From assembly GCA_007692665.1 (NCBI GenBank), contig REBP01000084.1, positions 1 through 58,912 on the forward strand: a stretch of DNA of 58,912 bases, given 5' to 3'. Positions 1 to 9,700 of the stretch are shown here, piece after piece. How positions within the stretch are numbered: position 1 is the stretch's first letter; every line of letters starts with the position of its first letter. The DNA comes from Gemmatimonadales bacterium. Its GTDB lineage: Bacteria; Gemmatimonadota; Gemmatimonadetes; Longimicrobiales; Gaopeijiaceae. A program made the translations under genes and the position numbers. Below the pieces are notes generated by a model. The model was given only the letters and a program-made list of their open reading frames with translations. It did not search any database and had not been told where the DNA came from.

Positions 1-3000
1 CCGGGCATGCAGGTACTCGGCGAAGGCCTCGGCAAGGCGGTCGGCCAGCGTCTGGGCGAGGATCGCCCGGTAGTCGTCATGGGCCGACCTGAAGCGCTCG
101 GTGATCCGATCCAGCCCGTGCCCCGCCGTGACGGCAAAGGCCCCCACCCAGTCCTGGGGCCCCGACTCCCGGGGGGCCACGAAGTCGGCCAGCGCCATGT
201 TGGGTCGGGGGTCCCCGCGCCCGCCCTTCCGAAACTGCTGCCGGAGGGTGTGGATGCGGGCAATGACCTCGCCGCCGGGTTCCTCCAGAAGCTCGATGTC
301 GTCGCCCACCCGGCCGGCAGGGAAGAGCCCCACCACGCCCCGGGGCGCCAGCTCTCCGCCTGCCACCAGCTGGTCCAGCATCTCCTCGGCGTCGGCCAGG
401 AGCCGGGATGCGGCCTCCCCCACCACCGCGTCGGACAGGATGTCCGGATGGCTTCCTGCCAGCTCCCAGGCCTGGAAGAACGGCGTCCAGTCGATGAAGG
501 GCCGAAGGGTCTCCACCGTAACATCATCGAGGAGGTGGATCCCCGGGCGGCGGGGGCGGGGGGGCGTGTAGTCGGCGGCCTCGGGGCGGAAGGCATTGGC
601 TCGGGCTTCCTCGATGGACAGGAGCGGCCGGCGCTCCCCCCGGTCGGCGTAGCGGGCCCGGACCTCGGCGTACTCGCTCCGCACGCCGGCGACGAAGCCG
701 TCCCGTTCCCGGGGGTTCAGGAGCCGGCTCACCACGCCCACCGCCCGGGACGCGTCGTCCACGTGCACGATCGGGCCGGAGTAGGAGGCCTCGATCTTCA
801 CCGCCGTGTGCGTCCGCGAGGTGGTGGCGCCGCCGATCAGGAGGGGGACGCTGAAGCCCTCCCGCTCGAGTTCCTCGGCCACGTGGACCATCTCGTCGAG
901 GGAGGGCGTGATGAGCCCCGACAGCCCGATCACGTCCACCTCGTGCTCCCGCGCCGCCGCCAGGATCCGGTCCGCCGGGACCATGACGCCCAGGTCCACC
1001 ACGCGGTAGCCGTTACACTGGAGCACCACGCCCACGATGTTCTTCCCGATGTCGTGGACGTCGCCCTTCACGGTGGCCATGAGGACGGTGCCCTTGCCCG
1101 TGGATTCCTGGCCCGCGGATTCCTGGCCCGCGGCAAGCTCCGCCGCCCGGTCCGCCGCCGTCTCCCGCTCGATGTGGGGGACGAGGAGCGCCACCGACTT
1201 CTTCATGACCCGGGCGCTCTTCACGACCTGGGGGAGGAACATCTTCCCGGACCCGAACAGGTCACCCACCCGGTTCATCCCGTCCATGAGCGGCCCCTCG
1301 ATGACCCGGATCGCCCGCTCCGAGAGCTGGCGCACGGCCTCGGTGTCCTCCTCCACGAAGGCGTCGATCCCGTGGACCAGGGCATGGGTCAGGCGGGCCC
1401 CGGGCTCGGCCTCGCGCCACGCCAGGTCCTCGTCCCGGCGGGCCTCCGCCCCCCGCATCCGGTCCGCCAGTTCGGTGAACCGCTCCGTGGCGTCTGCGCG
1501 CCGCTGGAACAGCAGGTCCTCGCAGGCTTCCCGAACCTCGGGCTCGAGGTCGTCCAGCACCGGGAGGGCGCCCGCGTTCACGATCCCCATGTCGAGGCCG
1601 GCCTGCACGGCGTGAAACAGGAAGACCGCGTGGAGCGCCTCGCGCAGTTCGGGGCTCCCCCGGAAGGCGAACGAGAGGTTCGAGATCCCCCCCGAGGTCA
1701 GGGCGTGGGGGCATCGCTCCCGGATCTCCCGCACCGCGTCGAGGAACGCCACCCCGTACCCGTCGTGTTCCGGAATCCCGGTGCCTACCGCGAAGACGTT
1801 CGGATCGAAGATGATGTCGCCGGCGGGGAAGCCCACCTCCTCGGTGAGGATCCGGTACGCCCGCTCGCAGATCGCCACCTTCCGCTCCGCCGTGTCGGCC
1901 TGCCCCTCCTCGTCGAAGGCCATGACCACCACCGCCGCGCCGTACCGCCGAACCAGCTCCGCCTTCCGCCGGAACTCCGCCTCGCCGTCCTTGAGCGAGA
2001 TGGAGTTCACGACCCCCTTCCCCTGCAGGCAGCGAAGCCCCGCCTCGAGCACCTCCCACCGCGAGGAGTCCACCATGACCGGGATCCGCGCAATGTCCGG
2101 CTCCGCGGCCACCAGGCGGAGGAACCGGATCATGGCGGCTTCCGAGTCCAGAAGCCCCTCGTCCATGTTCACGTCCAGGATCTGCGCGCCGCCCTCCACC
2201 TGCTCCCGTGCCACCTCGAGGGCGGTCTCGTAGTCCTCCTCCTCGATGAGGCGCCGGAACCGCCGGGAGCCGGTGACGTTGGTCCGCTCGCCCACGTTCA
2301 CGAAGAGCAGTTCCGGCCCGATGTTCAGCGGTTCGAGCCCTGAGAGGCGGCAGCGGACCGGCCGCTCGTTGGGCGTGCGCGGTGCGACCCCCGCCACGGC
2401 TTCGGCCATTTGCCGAATGTGCTCCGGCGTGGTCCCGCAGCACCCTCCCACCACGTTCACCCACCCCCGGGTGGCGTACTCCCGGATGTGCCCGGCCATC
2501 TCTTCCGGGCCCAGGTCGTAGCCTCCGAACTCGTTGGGAAGTCCGGCATTGGGGTGGCATGACGTGAGGCGGGGTGTGAGGCTGGACAGCTCCTCCACCC
2601 AGGGGCGCAGCTGCGTCGGCCCCAGCGCGCAGTTCAGCCCGATGGAAAAGGGGCGGGCATGGGCCACCGCGTTCACGAAACCCTCGAGGTTCTGCCCCGA
2701 GAGCGTGCGGCCGGAGGCGTCGGTGAGCGTGCCGGAGATCATGACCGGGCGATCCTGGCCCACCGCGTCGAAGACCTCCCGCAGCGCGAAGAGCGCCGCC
2801 TTGGCGTTCAGCGTGTCGAAGATCGTCTCGACCATGAAGAGGTCCACGCCGCCCTCCAGCAGCCCGTGCACCTGCTCGGCGTAGGCGACCCGCAGCGTCT
2901 CGAAGTCCACGTTCCGGAACCCCGGGTCCTCCACCCTGGGCGAGAGGGAGGCGGTGCGGTTCGTCGGCCCGAGGACTCCGCAGACGAAGCGGGGGCGCGA

Positions 3001-3429
3001 CGGGTCCGCGGCTTCCACGGCCGATGCGGCCCGGCGGGCCACCTGCGCCGAAACCCGGTTCATCTCCCTCACCACGTGCGCCAACCCGTAGTCCGACTGG
3101 GCGATGGAGGTGGACGAGAAGGTGTTGGTCTCGACGATGTCGGCCCCGGCCTCCAGGTAGGCCCGGTGGATCTCCTCCACCACGTCCGGGCGGGTCAGCG
3201 ACAGGAAGTCGTGGTTGCCCTTCAGGGGAAGCGGATGGTCGCGGAACCGCTCCCCGCGGTAGTCTTCCTCGGTGAGCTCCCGGCGCTGGAACATGGTGCC
3301 CATGGCACCGTCCAGGACGAGGATGCGCTCGGCCGCGGCGGCCTCCAGGAGGGCGGTGCGGTCCTCGTGCCCGACGGATGGGGGTTCGACGGCTTCGGGT
3401 ACGACGGTTTCAATGGGTCTGGTGGACAT
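1..3429 (-). CDS. metH: Methionine synthase, cobalamin-dependent (5' part; C-terminus beyond window)
   Basis: Transfers the methyl group of 5-methyltetrahydrofolate to homocysteine through cobalamin, making methionine in the cytoplasm. The reading frame gives 1143 residues before the window ends; the family is usually about 1200-1250, so only the end of the reactivation (AdoMet-binding) domain is missing. Domains in order: homocysteine-binding barrel (LDGAMGTM near residue 40, zinc Cys in GLNCA near 265 and in GGCCGT near 328), pterin-binding domain ([11 protein letters not shown]), cobalamin cap and B12-binding domain with DVHDIGKN near 790, then the start of the reactivation domain. The ATG is preceded by GGAGGAGG. 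A linker before the B12 site carries a duplicated AGQES. The leader carries a SAM-II-like aptamer and a terminator, so expression is probably switched off by SAM. Confidence 0.97.
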   Translation of the reverse strand, partial: MSTRPIETVVPEAVEPPSVGHEDRTALLEAAAAERILVLDGAMGTMFQRRELTEEDYRGERFRDHPLPLKGNHDFLSLTRPDVVEEIHRAYLEAGADIVETNTFSSTSIAQSDYGLAHVVREMNRVSAQVARRAASAVEAADPSRPRFVCGVLGPTNRTASLSPRVEDPGFRNVDFETLRVAYAEQVHGLLEGGVDLFMVETIFDTLNAKAALFALREVFDAVGQDRPVMISGTLTDASGRTLSGQNLEGFVNAVAHARPFSIGLNCALGPTQLRPWVEELSSLTPRLTSCHPNAGLPNEFGGYDLGPEEMAGHIREYATRGWVNVVGGCCGTTPEHIRQMAEAVAGVAPRTPNERPVRCRLSGLEPLNIGPELLFVNVGERTNVTGSRRFRRLIEEEDYETALEVAREQVEGGAQILDVNMDEGLLDSEAAMIRFLRLVAAEPDIARIPVMVDSSRWEVLEAGLRCLQGKGVVNSISLKDGEAEFRRKAELVRRYGAAVVVMAFDEEGQADTAERKVAICERAYRILTEEVGFPAGDIIFDPNVFAVGTGIPEHDGYGVAFLDAVREIRERCPHALTSGGISNLSFAFRGSPELREALHAVFLFHAVQAGLDMGIVNAGALPVLDDLEPEVREACEDLLFQRRADATERFTELADRMRGAEARRDEDLAWREAEPGARLTHALVHGIDAFVEEDTEAVRQLSERAIRVIEGPLMDGMNRVGDLFGSGKMFLPQVVKSARVMKKSVALLVPHIERETAADRAAELAAGQESAGQESTGKGTVLMATVKGDVHDIGKNIVGVVLQCNGYRVVDLGVMVPADRILAAAREHEVDVIGLSGLITPSLDEMVHVAEELEREGFSVPLLIGGATTSRTHTAVKIEASYSGPIVHVDDASRAVGVVSRLLNPRERDGFVAGVRSEYAEVRARYADRGERRPLLSIEEARANAFRPEAADYTPPRPRRPGIHLLDDVTVETLRPFIDWTPFFQAWELAGSHPDILSDAVVGEAASRLLADAEEMLDQLVAGGELAPRGVVGLFPAGRVGDDIELLEEPGGEVIARIHTLRQQFRKGGRGDPRPNMALADFVAPRESGPQDWVGAFAVTAGHGLDRITERFRSAHDDYRAILAQTLADRLAEAFAEYLHAR
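1102..1131. repeat. Perfect 15-bp tandem duplication inside metH
   Basis: GGATTCCTGGCCCGC occurs twice in a row (1102-1116 and 1117-1131). It keeps the metH frame and duplicates five residues in the linker just before the cobalamin-binding domain. Looks like replication slippage in a tolerant linker. Confidence 0.85.
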
Positions 3430-3436
3430 GGAATCG

Positions 3437-3449
3437 TGCCTCCTCCTCG
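3437..3449 (-). promoter_or_regulatory. metH ribosome binding site
   Basis: On the minus strand the run GAGGAGGAGG ends about 9 bases before the ATG at 3429. It fixes the metH start and lies more than 100 bases away from the SAM-II-like aptamer, so the aptamer cannot mask it directly. Confidence 0.7.
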
Positions 3450-3517
3450 GGAGGCCGGCGTCCCCGGCGCAGCAGGCCCCTTGCCGGGGCGGGTGGGCGG
3501 CAGCGCGCGAGGGACAC

Positions 3518-3550
3518 AAAAAAATCCCCGCACGAGAAGCACGCCGGGGG
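3518..3550 (-). terminator. Intrinsic terminator in the metH leader
   Basis: Minus-strand CCCCG (3549-3545) can pair with CGGGG (3530-3526), followed after one A by seven T (3524-3518). This is one of the few hairpins in the window with a real T-tract. It lies directly after the SAM-II-like aptamer and before metH, as expected for transcriptional attenuation. The 5-bp GC stem is short and the 14-base loop is large, so strength is uncertain. Confidence 0.65.
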
Positions 3551-3607
3551 TTGGCCTTTTAGCGGTTCGGTTTCCCGGGTCGCAATACGCCGCAAATCAC
3601 CCCGAGC
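3551..3607 (-). promoter_or_regulatory. SAM-II-type riboswitch upstream of metH
   Basis: Reading the minus strand from about 3607, the hallmark blocks of the SAM-II aptamer occur in order: P1 5' strand CTCGGG, then GTGATTTG, then ATTGC, P1 3' strand CCCGGG, an A-rich joiner, and GCTAAAAGG. The spacing of GATTTG, TTGC and GCTAAA matches the small H-type pseudoknot known from metA/metX leaders. Its position before a methionine synthase gene fits. CCGGG in the P1 3' strand (3578-3574) can pair with CCCGG of the terminator's first arm (3548-3544), giving an antiterminator. Identified by eye from memory of the family consensus, not by a covariance search. Confidence 0.75.
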
Positions 3608-3724
3608 TCGCAAGCTCGAACTCTCAACATATCATGGAGGCAGGGTTTGCGGCCAGTCCCCCCGCCAGAGCGGCGCATCGACACTCTCGGTGCTGGACGG
3701 GACTTCTGCGACACTGCACCGGGA

Positions 3725-6700
3725 TCACCAGGCCTCCACCACCACCCGGTGCGCCGCGCTTCGGCCCATGACGTCCGGGCGGCTCGCCTCGTGGGCCCGG
3801 GTGCCCGGCACGATGTAGTCCCCGGGAAGGGTGGCCCGGGCGACCCAGGAACCGCGGTAGGTGCCCGGAGGAAGGGCGGGGGCCCACGCGGTGACCTGGT
3901 CCCGGCCGTGGCGGAGTTCCCGGTACCAGCGAAGGCCGTCGACCGCCATCAGGAACCCGGACCCGCCGGCAAGGCCCCAGCCTCCATCGAGCATGATCTC
4001 GGCCGCGGAGACCCCCGGGGCCCCACCGGCACCCTCGTCGCCGGAGGTTCCCTGCACGGGCTCGAAGCCCGCCGGAAACGGGTCTTCCAGCCGGACGTCC
4101 AGCCGGCGCTCCGGCAGGAGAAGCTCGTGGACGACCCGGACCCGGGCGCCGGCCCGGACTCGCCAGGTTCCGTCGTCATCGCGGCGCACGTCGTCCGCAT
4201 TGTCCACCCCCTCGTAGCTTCGCCGGACGACGAACCCACGGACCGTGGCGGGCTGAAAGGGGTCGGCCGCGGTCCACGAAAGAAGCACTCGGGCGGAAAC
4301 CGCCCCGCCCCCAGCCCCGCCTGTGGCATCACTTCCGGGTGGGTTCGCCTGCCTTTCCCCCGCGGTGAGGGAAAGGGGAAGGGACAGGTGGGCGCCTCCT
4401 CCCTGGACGGCGCCTGCGGATGCCCCGGCCTGGGCTTCAAGGAGTCCCGCCATGGAGACCGTTCGGGCCTGGGGTGGCTCTCCGCTCCGGATCCGGAGGG
4501 GCGTCTCCCCCCCCGGACCGGACGGCGGCACCCCCGCCAGGGCCAGGGCCACGCCGGTGTCCACCGAGCCCCCGGCATGCACCTGCGCCCACGCCTCGAG
4601 GGCAGGAAGGGCTCGCCCCACCACGTCAGGTCCCCAGGGGGCCCCGGAGCTTCCCCCTTCCGACGGCCCCCCTTCGGCCCGGTGGTCCGGCGCCGCCACC
4701 GAGGCCACGAGCCCCGGCAGAAGGGGATGGTGGGGTGCGACGTCGACCAGGGCGAGCAGCACCTCGGCATCCTCCGACGGGCTCGAGGCGCTGAACTGAA
4801 CGGGCCCCTCGGCGCCTGGAGTCGCGGCGCCCGGAAGGGAGACGCCGCGCCGGAACGTGACGCCGCCGGGGGAGATCATCGCCCGGTTTTCGAGCGCCGC
4901 GAGGAAGCGTCGGTGGGCACCTGCCGGAAGCTCGTTTTCGTCGCCTTCCGCCTCCGCCCGTGCCACCATGGCCGCGATCCGTGCCAGCCAGAGGGGTCGC
5001 ATGGCCTCGGTGTCGAGGTCGGCCACCGCGCGACGCGCATGGGGCGGAAGGGTGGAGAGCCCGACGCCGCTCCTGTGCAGCGTCCAGAGGATCGCCAGGT
5101 CGAGTTCACCGGGGTCGGCAGCGTTGGCCGCAGCCGCGGTTTCCGCGGAGGGACGGGACAGTCTTCCGAGAAGGTTTCGGAGGAGGAAGGGGTCAAGGGG
5201 AGCCGGCGCCGCGGAAAACGCCATCTCCGCGGTGGCGGGGAGGAGACCTGCCTGCCGTGCTTCTTCCAGGGCCTGTGAGGCCTCGAGCACCGCGTGGGAG
5301 GACCATGCCCCCAGGGCCCGGGCGGCCGGCGACAGTCCGGTGACCACCCAGGTCGCCTGCCCGTCGTCCGTCGGGAGCGGTGGGCTGGCGTCCGGCCGGA
5401 CCCGCCGCAGAGCCTGGCCAAGGGCGGCCATGTCCTCTTCGACGGTCCGTCGAAGGGTGGCCAGCGCTACCGAGTCCAGCGAGGCGCCGAGGGTCGGGTC
5501 CCGTTCCATGGCCCGGGCCATGGCCGCCGCCCCCCGAACCCGGGCGATGCGGAGACCGGCCCAGGGGAGGGTCGTCTCCGAAAGGGCGAGGAGTTCGTCG
5601 GCGAGAGCTCCGATGAGCGACGGAGCCACCACCACCTCCAGTCCGCCCCATCCGGGGCTCACCGCCCCAGCCGGTTCCAGAATCACCGTGCTGGCCACGC
5701 CGGGCTCCAGGAGGGCGCGAAAGGCCATGCGTTCCGGGGCGGCGGGGATTTCCACCGCAACCCGCATCCCCACGGCGTCGGAGCCCGCATCCGAAACCGC
5801 CCGTGCCTGGATCCCCGCAGTCCCGGGCGCGGATGCCCGGGCGGGGAACCTGACTTCCCGGCGGGCGCCGGCGGGCAGGTGAAAGCGGAAGCCCCGGGGC
5901 CCCTCCAGGGTGAGACCGGCGGCGCGAAGGGCCACCTGCACCTCCCGGTCCGCCTCGCCTCCGTTCTCCACCAGCAGGGAAATCTCGCCTCGGTCCCCTG
6001 CCCGCAGGAACCGGGGCGGTGCGGCCCGGACAACCAGGTCGCGTCCCGCAACCACCAGCCCCTCTCCGGAACCCACCGATGGACCCTCGGCCTCACCGGA
6101 GCGGGCCACGGCCAGGATGCGGTAGCGGGTCAGGGTGTCCGGAAGGCGGAAGGTCGTCCGGGCCACCCCGTCCTCGCCGGTGACGACCCCTGGCGTCATG
6201 CCGGGCAGCGGCGTGAAATCCTGACGAAGGTATCCCGCGTCCGGCGCGTCCTCGGGTGGAAGGACCAGGGCCTCGAAGTCGCCGAGGTGGGTGGCCGAGA
6301 CCCGGAGTTCGTCCAGCGGGGCGGGCACGTCGATGGGGGGTGGAAGGTCATCGGGCGTCCCTCCGCGCAGGAGCAGCCTGGACGCTCCCTCCGCAGCGGG
6401 CGCCTGGGGCGGCACCTGCTGCTGGATCAGCAGGGTCCCGAGGTCCACCCCCTCATCGGACTGCCGGGGAAGGATGCGGTCCAGGGCGACGTCGCCACCC
6501 GGGTAGAGGAACCGGACCCGGAGCTCCCCCGGCGGAAGGTTCACGAGGCGAATCTCGCCGTGGGGGTCCGGCCAGAGGGGTCGAACCACCCCGTCGGTTC
6601 CCGTGACTTCCAGGAATCCGGCGGCGACGTTGCCCGTGAAGGCGTCCAGCAGGCGACCCTGCAGCTCGCTCTCGCCGGGAGGACGGCGCTGTCGCAGGGT

Positions 6701-9700
6701 GTGGAGCGAGAGCCCGCCCCGGGAGCGGACGCCTTCGGCGGCCCGGTAGAGGGCGTCCCATGGATCGATGCCGGCCCGGCTGAAGGCCGAAGCGCCGGAG
6801 CCGGCGGCAAAGAAGGTCGCCTCGTCCACCAGCCAGATCGTGACCTCGGCCCCGGGCACCGGCTCGCCGTCCTTTCCGTTGACCGTGACGGCCACCGGCA
6901 CCATGGCCCCCGGCTCCACGCGCTCCCCGGGCGCTTCCACGGCCACGGCCAGGCGCCGGGTGTCGAGGCCCACCCTGAGGCTGGCCATGCCCCACGCACT
7001 CCGGTCCGACCCGGGGGACTCGAGAAGAACTTCCACCCTCCGATGCCCCGGCGCTCCCTCGACCGGAAACCGGATGAGCTGTTCGGTCTGCCCCGGGTCC
7101 ATGTCCACCGGCAGGAGCCGGCGAATCCCGCCATGGTCGAGGGCCGCAATCCCGCGGCCTCCGGCAAAGGGTGCCCGGATGCGGACGCTGAGGGTGTCTC
7201 CGGGCAGAGGGGGGTCCTCCGGCGCCGAGACTCCCTCGAACTCCACCACGAGGGACTCGGTGGAGACCCCCAGGAAGCCGGCTCCGGAAAATCCGCTGCC
7301 CGGGGGCCCTCCTGGCCCCACGCCCGCACCCCGAGCCAGGACGGAGACGCTGGCCTCGGTTCGGGTCGTCCGGCCCCGGTCATCCGTCACCTCCACGGAG
7401 GCAAGCCATTCCCCCGCCTCCGGAAGCGCCGCCCGGCAGCGGTACCCTTCTGTCCCGGGTCCGTGAGGGCTCCCCTCGGGCGTGGGTACGCTGGAGGGTC
7501 TGCAGTTCACCGGGGAGGCACGTTCCACCACCCAGCGCGGGAAGTAGCGCTCCGAGTCCGGATCCAGGGCCAGGCGCTCCATCCGGACATCGGGGCGCGA
7601 GCGCCGGTCGGCCGGCACGATGGCCCCTTCCGCATCCAGTACCACCACCTCCACATCCACCGAATCCCCTTCCACCAGCCGGTCGGAGGCTGCCGACTCG
7701 AGCGGAAGCACGCGGATTCCGGGGAGCGCCGCGCCGGGCAGGAGGATCGCCGAGGCGGAGGCAGAACCGGCCTGGCGGTTCAGGTCCTGAACGGTGACCG
7801 AGGCCACCAGGGAGACGGGGAAGGGGTCCCTCACCGCCGACGGCGTGATCTCGAGGCGGTGACGTCCCTCGGAGTCGGTCCGCGCCTCGTGCACCACGGG
7901 GTCCGCGGAACCTCGGCCCGAAACCGCGGCAAGGGGGGAGCGCGGGCTCCGGGCAAAGCGCCACGGGGTCCCGGCAGCGGATGAGGTCATGGTTCCTGCA
8001 TCCGCCGGCAGGACCGGGTTCAGCCATCCCGGCGGCACGTAGGAGCCCTGCCGCGCCGAGAGGCTCCAGCGGAGTTCGGAGCCCGGGAGCCCGGGGCCGC
8101 TGAAATAGCGGGCCTCGGCCTCGACCTGGAAGGGTTCGTCCTGAACGAGCACCCTGGGCGGAAGCGACACCGATACCGCGTAGTCCGGGCGTCGGAAGTC
8201 CGCGGTCCGAAAGTTCAGGTCGTGGGTCCAGCCGGGGCCGGACAGGGAATCGCCCGAGGCCTGAAGCCCCAGGGCGGAGAGCCGCACCTGTCCGTAGCCC
8301 GGGTTCAGATCGTCCGGGAGGTCCACCAGGGCGTGAAAGCCCCCGGAGGGCGAGACTTCCATCTCTCCGGAGAGCGCGGTCCGCTGGCCGCCACCCCCGG
8401 CGGTCGGCACGAGGACCTCGTAGCGCACGCCCCGTATCGCCTCCGGCGCCCTCACGTCCCGTACCTCCCCCGGCACCACGTCCTGGACCCACCCCTGGAC
8501 GGCCAGGGGCTCGCCGGGCCGGTAGAGTGGACGGTCGACCGTGGCCGCCCACACGGATCCCGGCGCGCCTTCCATTCCCAGCCACCGGGGAAAGACGCGT
8601 CCGAGGGGGGCGGAAGGCACCAGGGTGATGCGCCCGCCTCGCTCGGCCATCAGGACGCTGGATGCCTGCGCCTCCGCGGAGGGGAGGGGGATGGATGCGA
8701 AGCCCCCGGCATCGGTGGAGGCCTCGACCCCCGCCTGCGGAAGGACGAGACGCACGTCTTCGGCAGGGGTGCCGTCCAGGGCACGGGCGTGGACGACCAG
8801 GCGCTCCGCATCGCTCACGAAGTGGAGCTGCACCGAGGGGGCCTGCACCCAGGCCCCGGCCTCGACCACCGGGGGGCCACGGCTGCCACCACCCCCCCCG
8901 ACGGGGTCCTGGAACCCGGCTACCACCACCACAAGCTGACCCCCTGCCTCCTCGAGCACCCGGTCCAGGGGAACCTGCAGGAAGGAGAACCCGTCGCCCC
9001 CGTCGTCGGGCACCAGTTCCAGGCGGTCGATCTCACGGAGCCCTTCCACCCGGGCGTCCACGCCGGAACGAAACCGGGGACCCCGCGAGAACCACTCGTC
9101 CCACCGCTCCGGGTCGGCGGCCAGGATCCTCACCTCCACGAGGTCCAGCGATCGCGCCGTCAGTTCCAGCTCCTGCCTGCCCGACGGATCCAGGCTCGCG
9201 AAGGGAGCGCCCCGGATGGAGAGCAGAGGCGTGGCTCGCCCGAAGTGGAGCGTCATTTCGACCGGCCCTCCCAGCCCCGCCCCGAACACGTCCAGCAGCG
9301 CCCCGTCCACGCTGACCTGGTACGAGGTCCAGGGCTGAAAGGGCCCGTAGAGCCGGAGTTCGCCGCGGCCCCCGGCCCGGAACCGGAGACCGGGGACCGC
9401 GGGCGTTACCCGGATCCGCTCCTCGATGGGCTGCGAGGCGTCCACCGGGTTCGTGAAGACGAGGGTGGGCGCTCGCCCGGGGGGGCAGGGCGCATCGACC
9501 GAGGCGCAGGGGGCGTCGCTGAGGCGAAAGGCATCGGCGGTACGGAAGGTGAGCTCCTGGGGTCGCCCGGTCGCCAGAGGTCCCTCGGTGGAGGTGAATT
9601 CCGGGGCCACCTCGAGACGGATCCACGAGCCCGGCGGCAGGGGGCTCGCCGGCGAGAGCGCGGCCGCCCCGACATATCGGCCGGAGAGGACGGCGTCCCG

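Noticed and set aside
7-2343. 778-codon plus-strand open frame opposite metH
   Set aside because: Its translation is Pro/Gly/His/Arg-rich with no known domain, while the minus strand gives a clear methionine synthase. High GC opens antisense frames.
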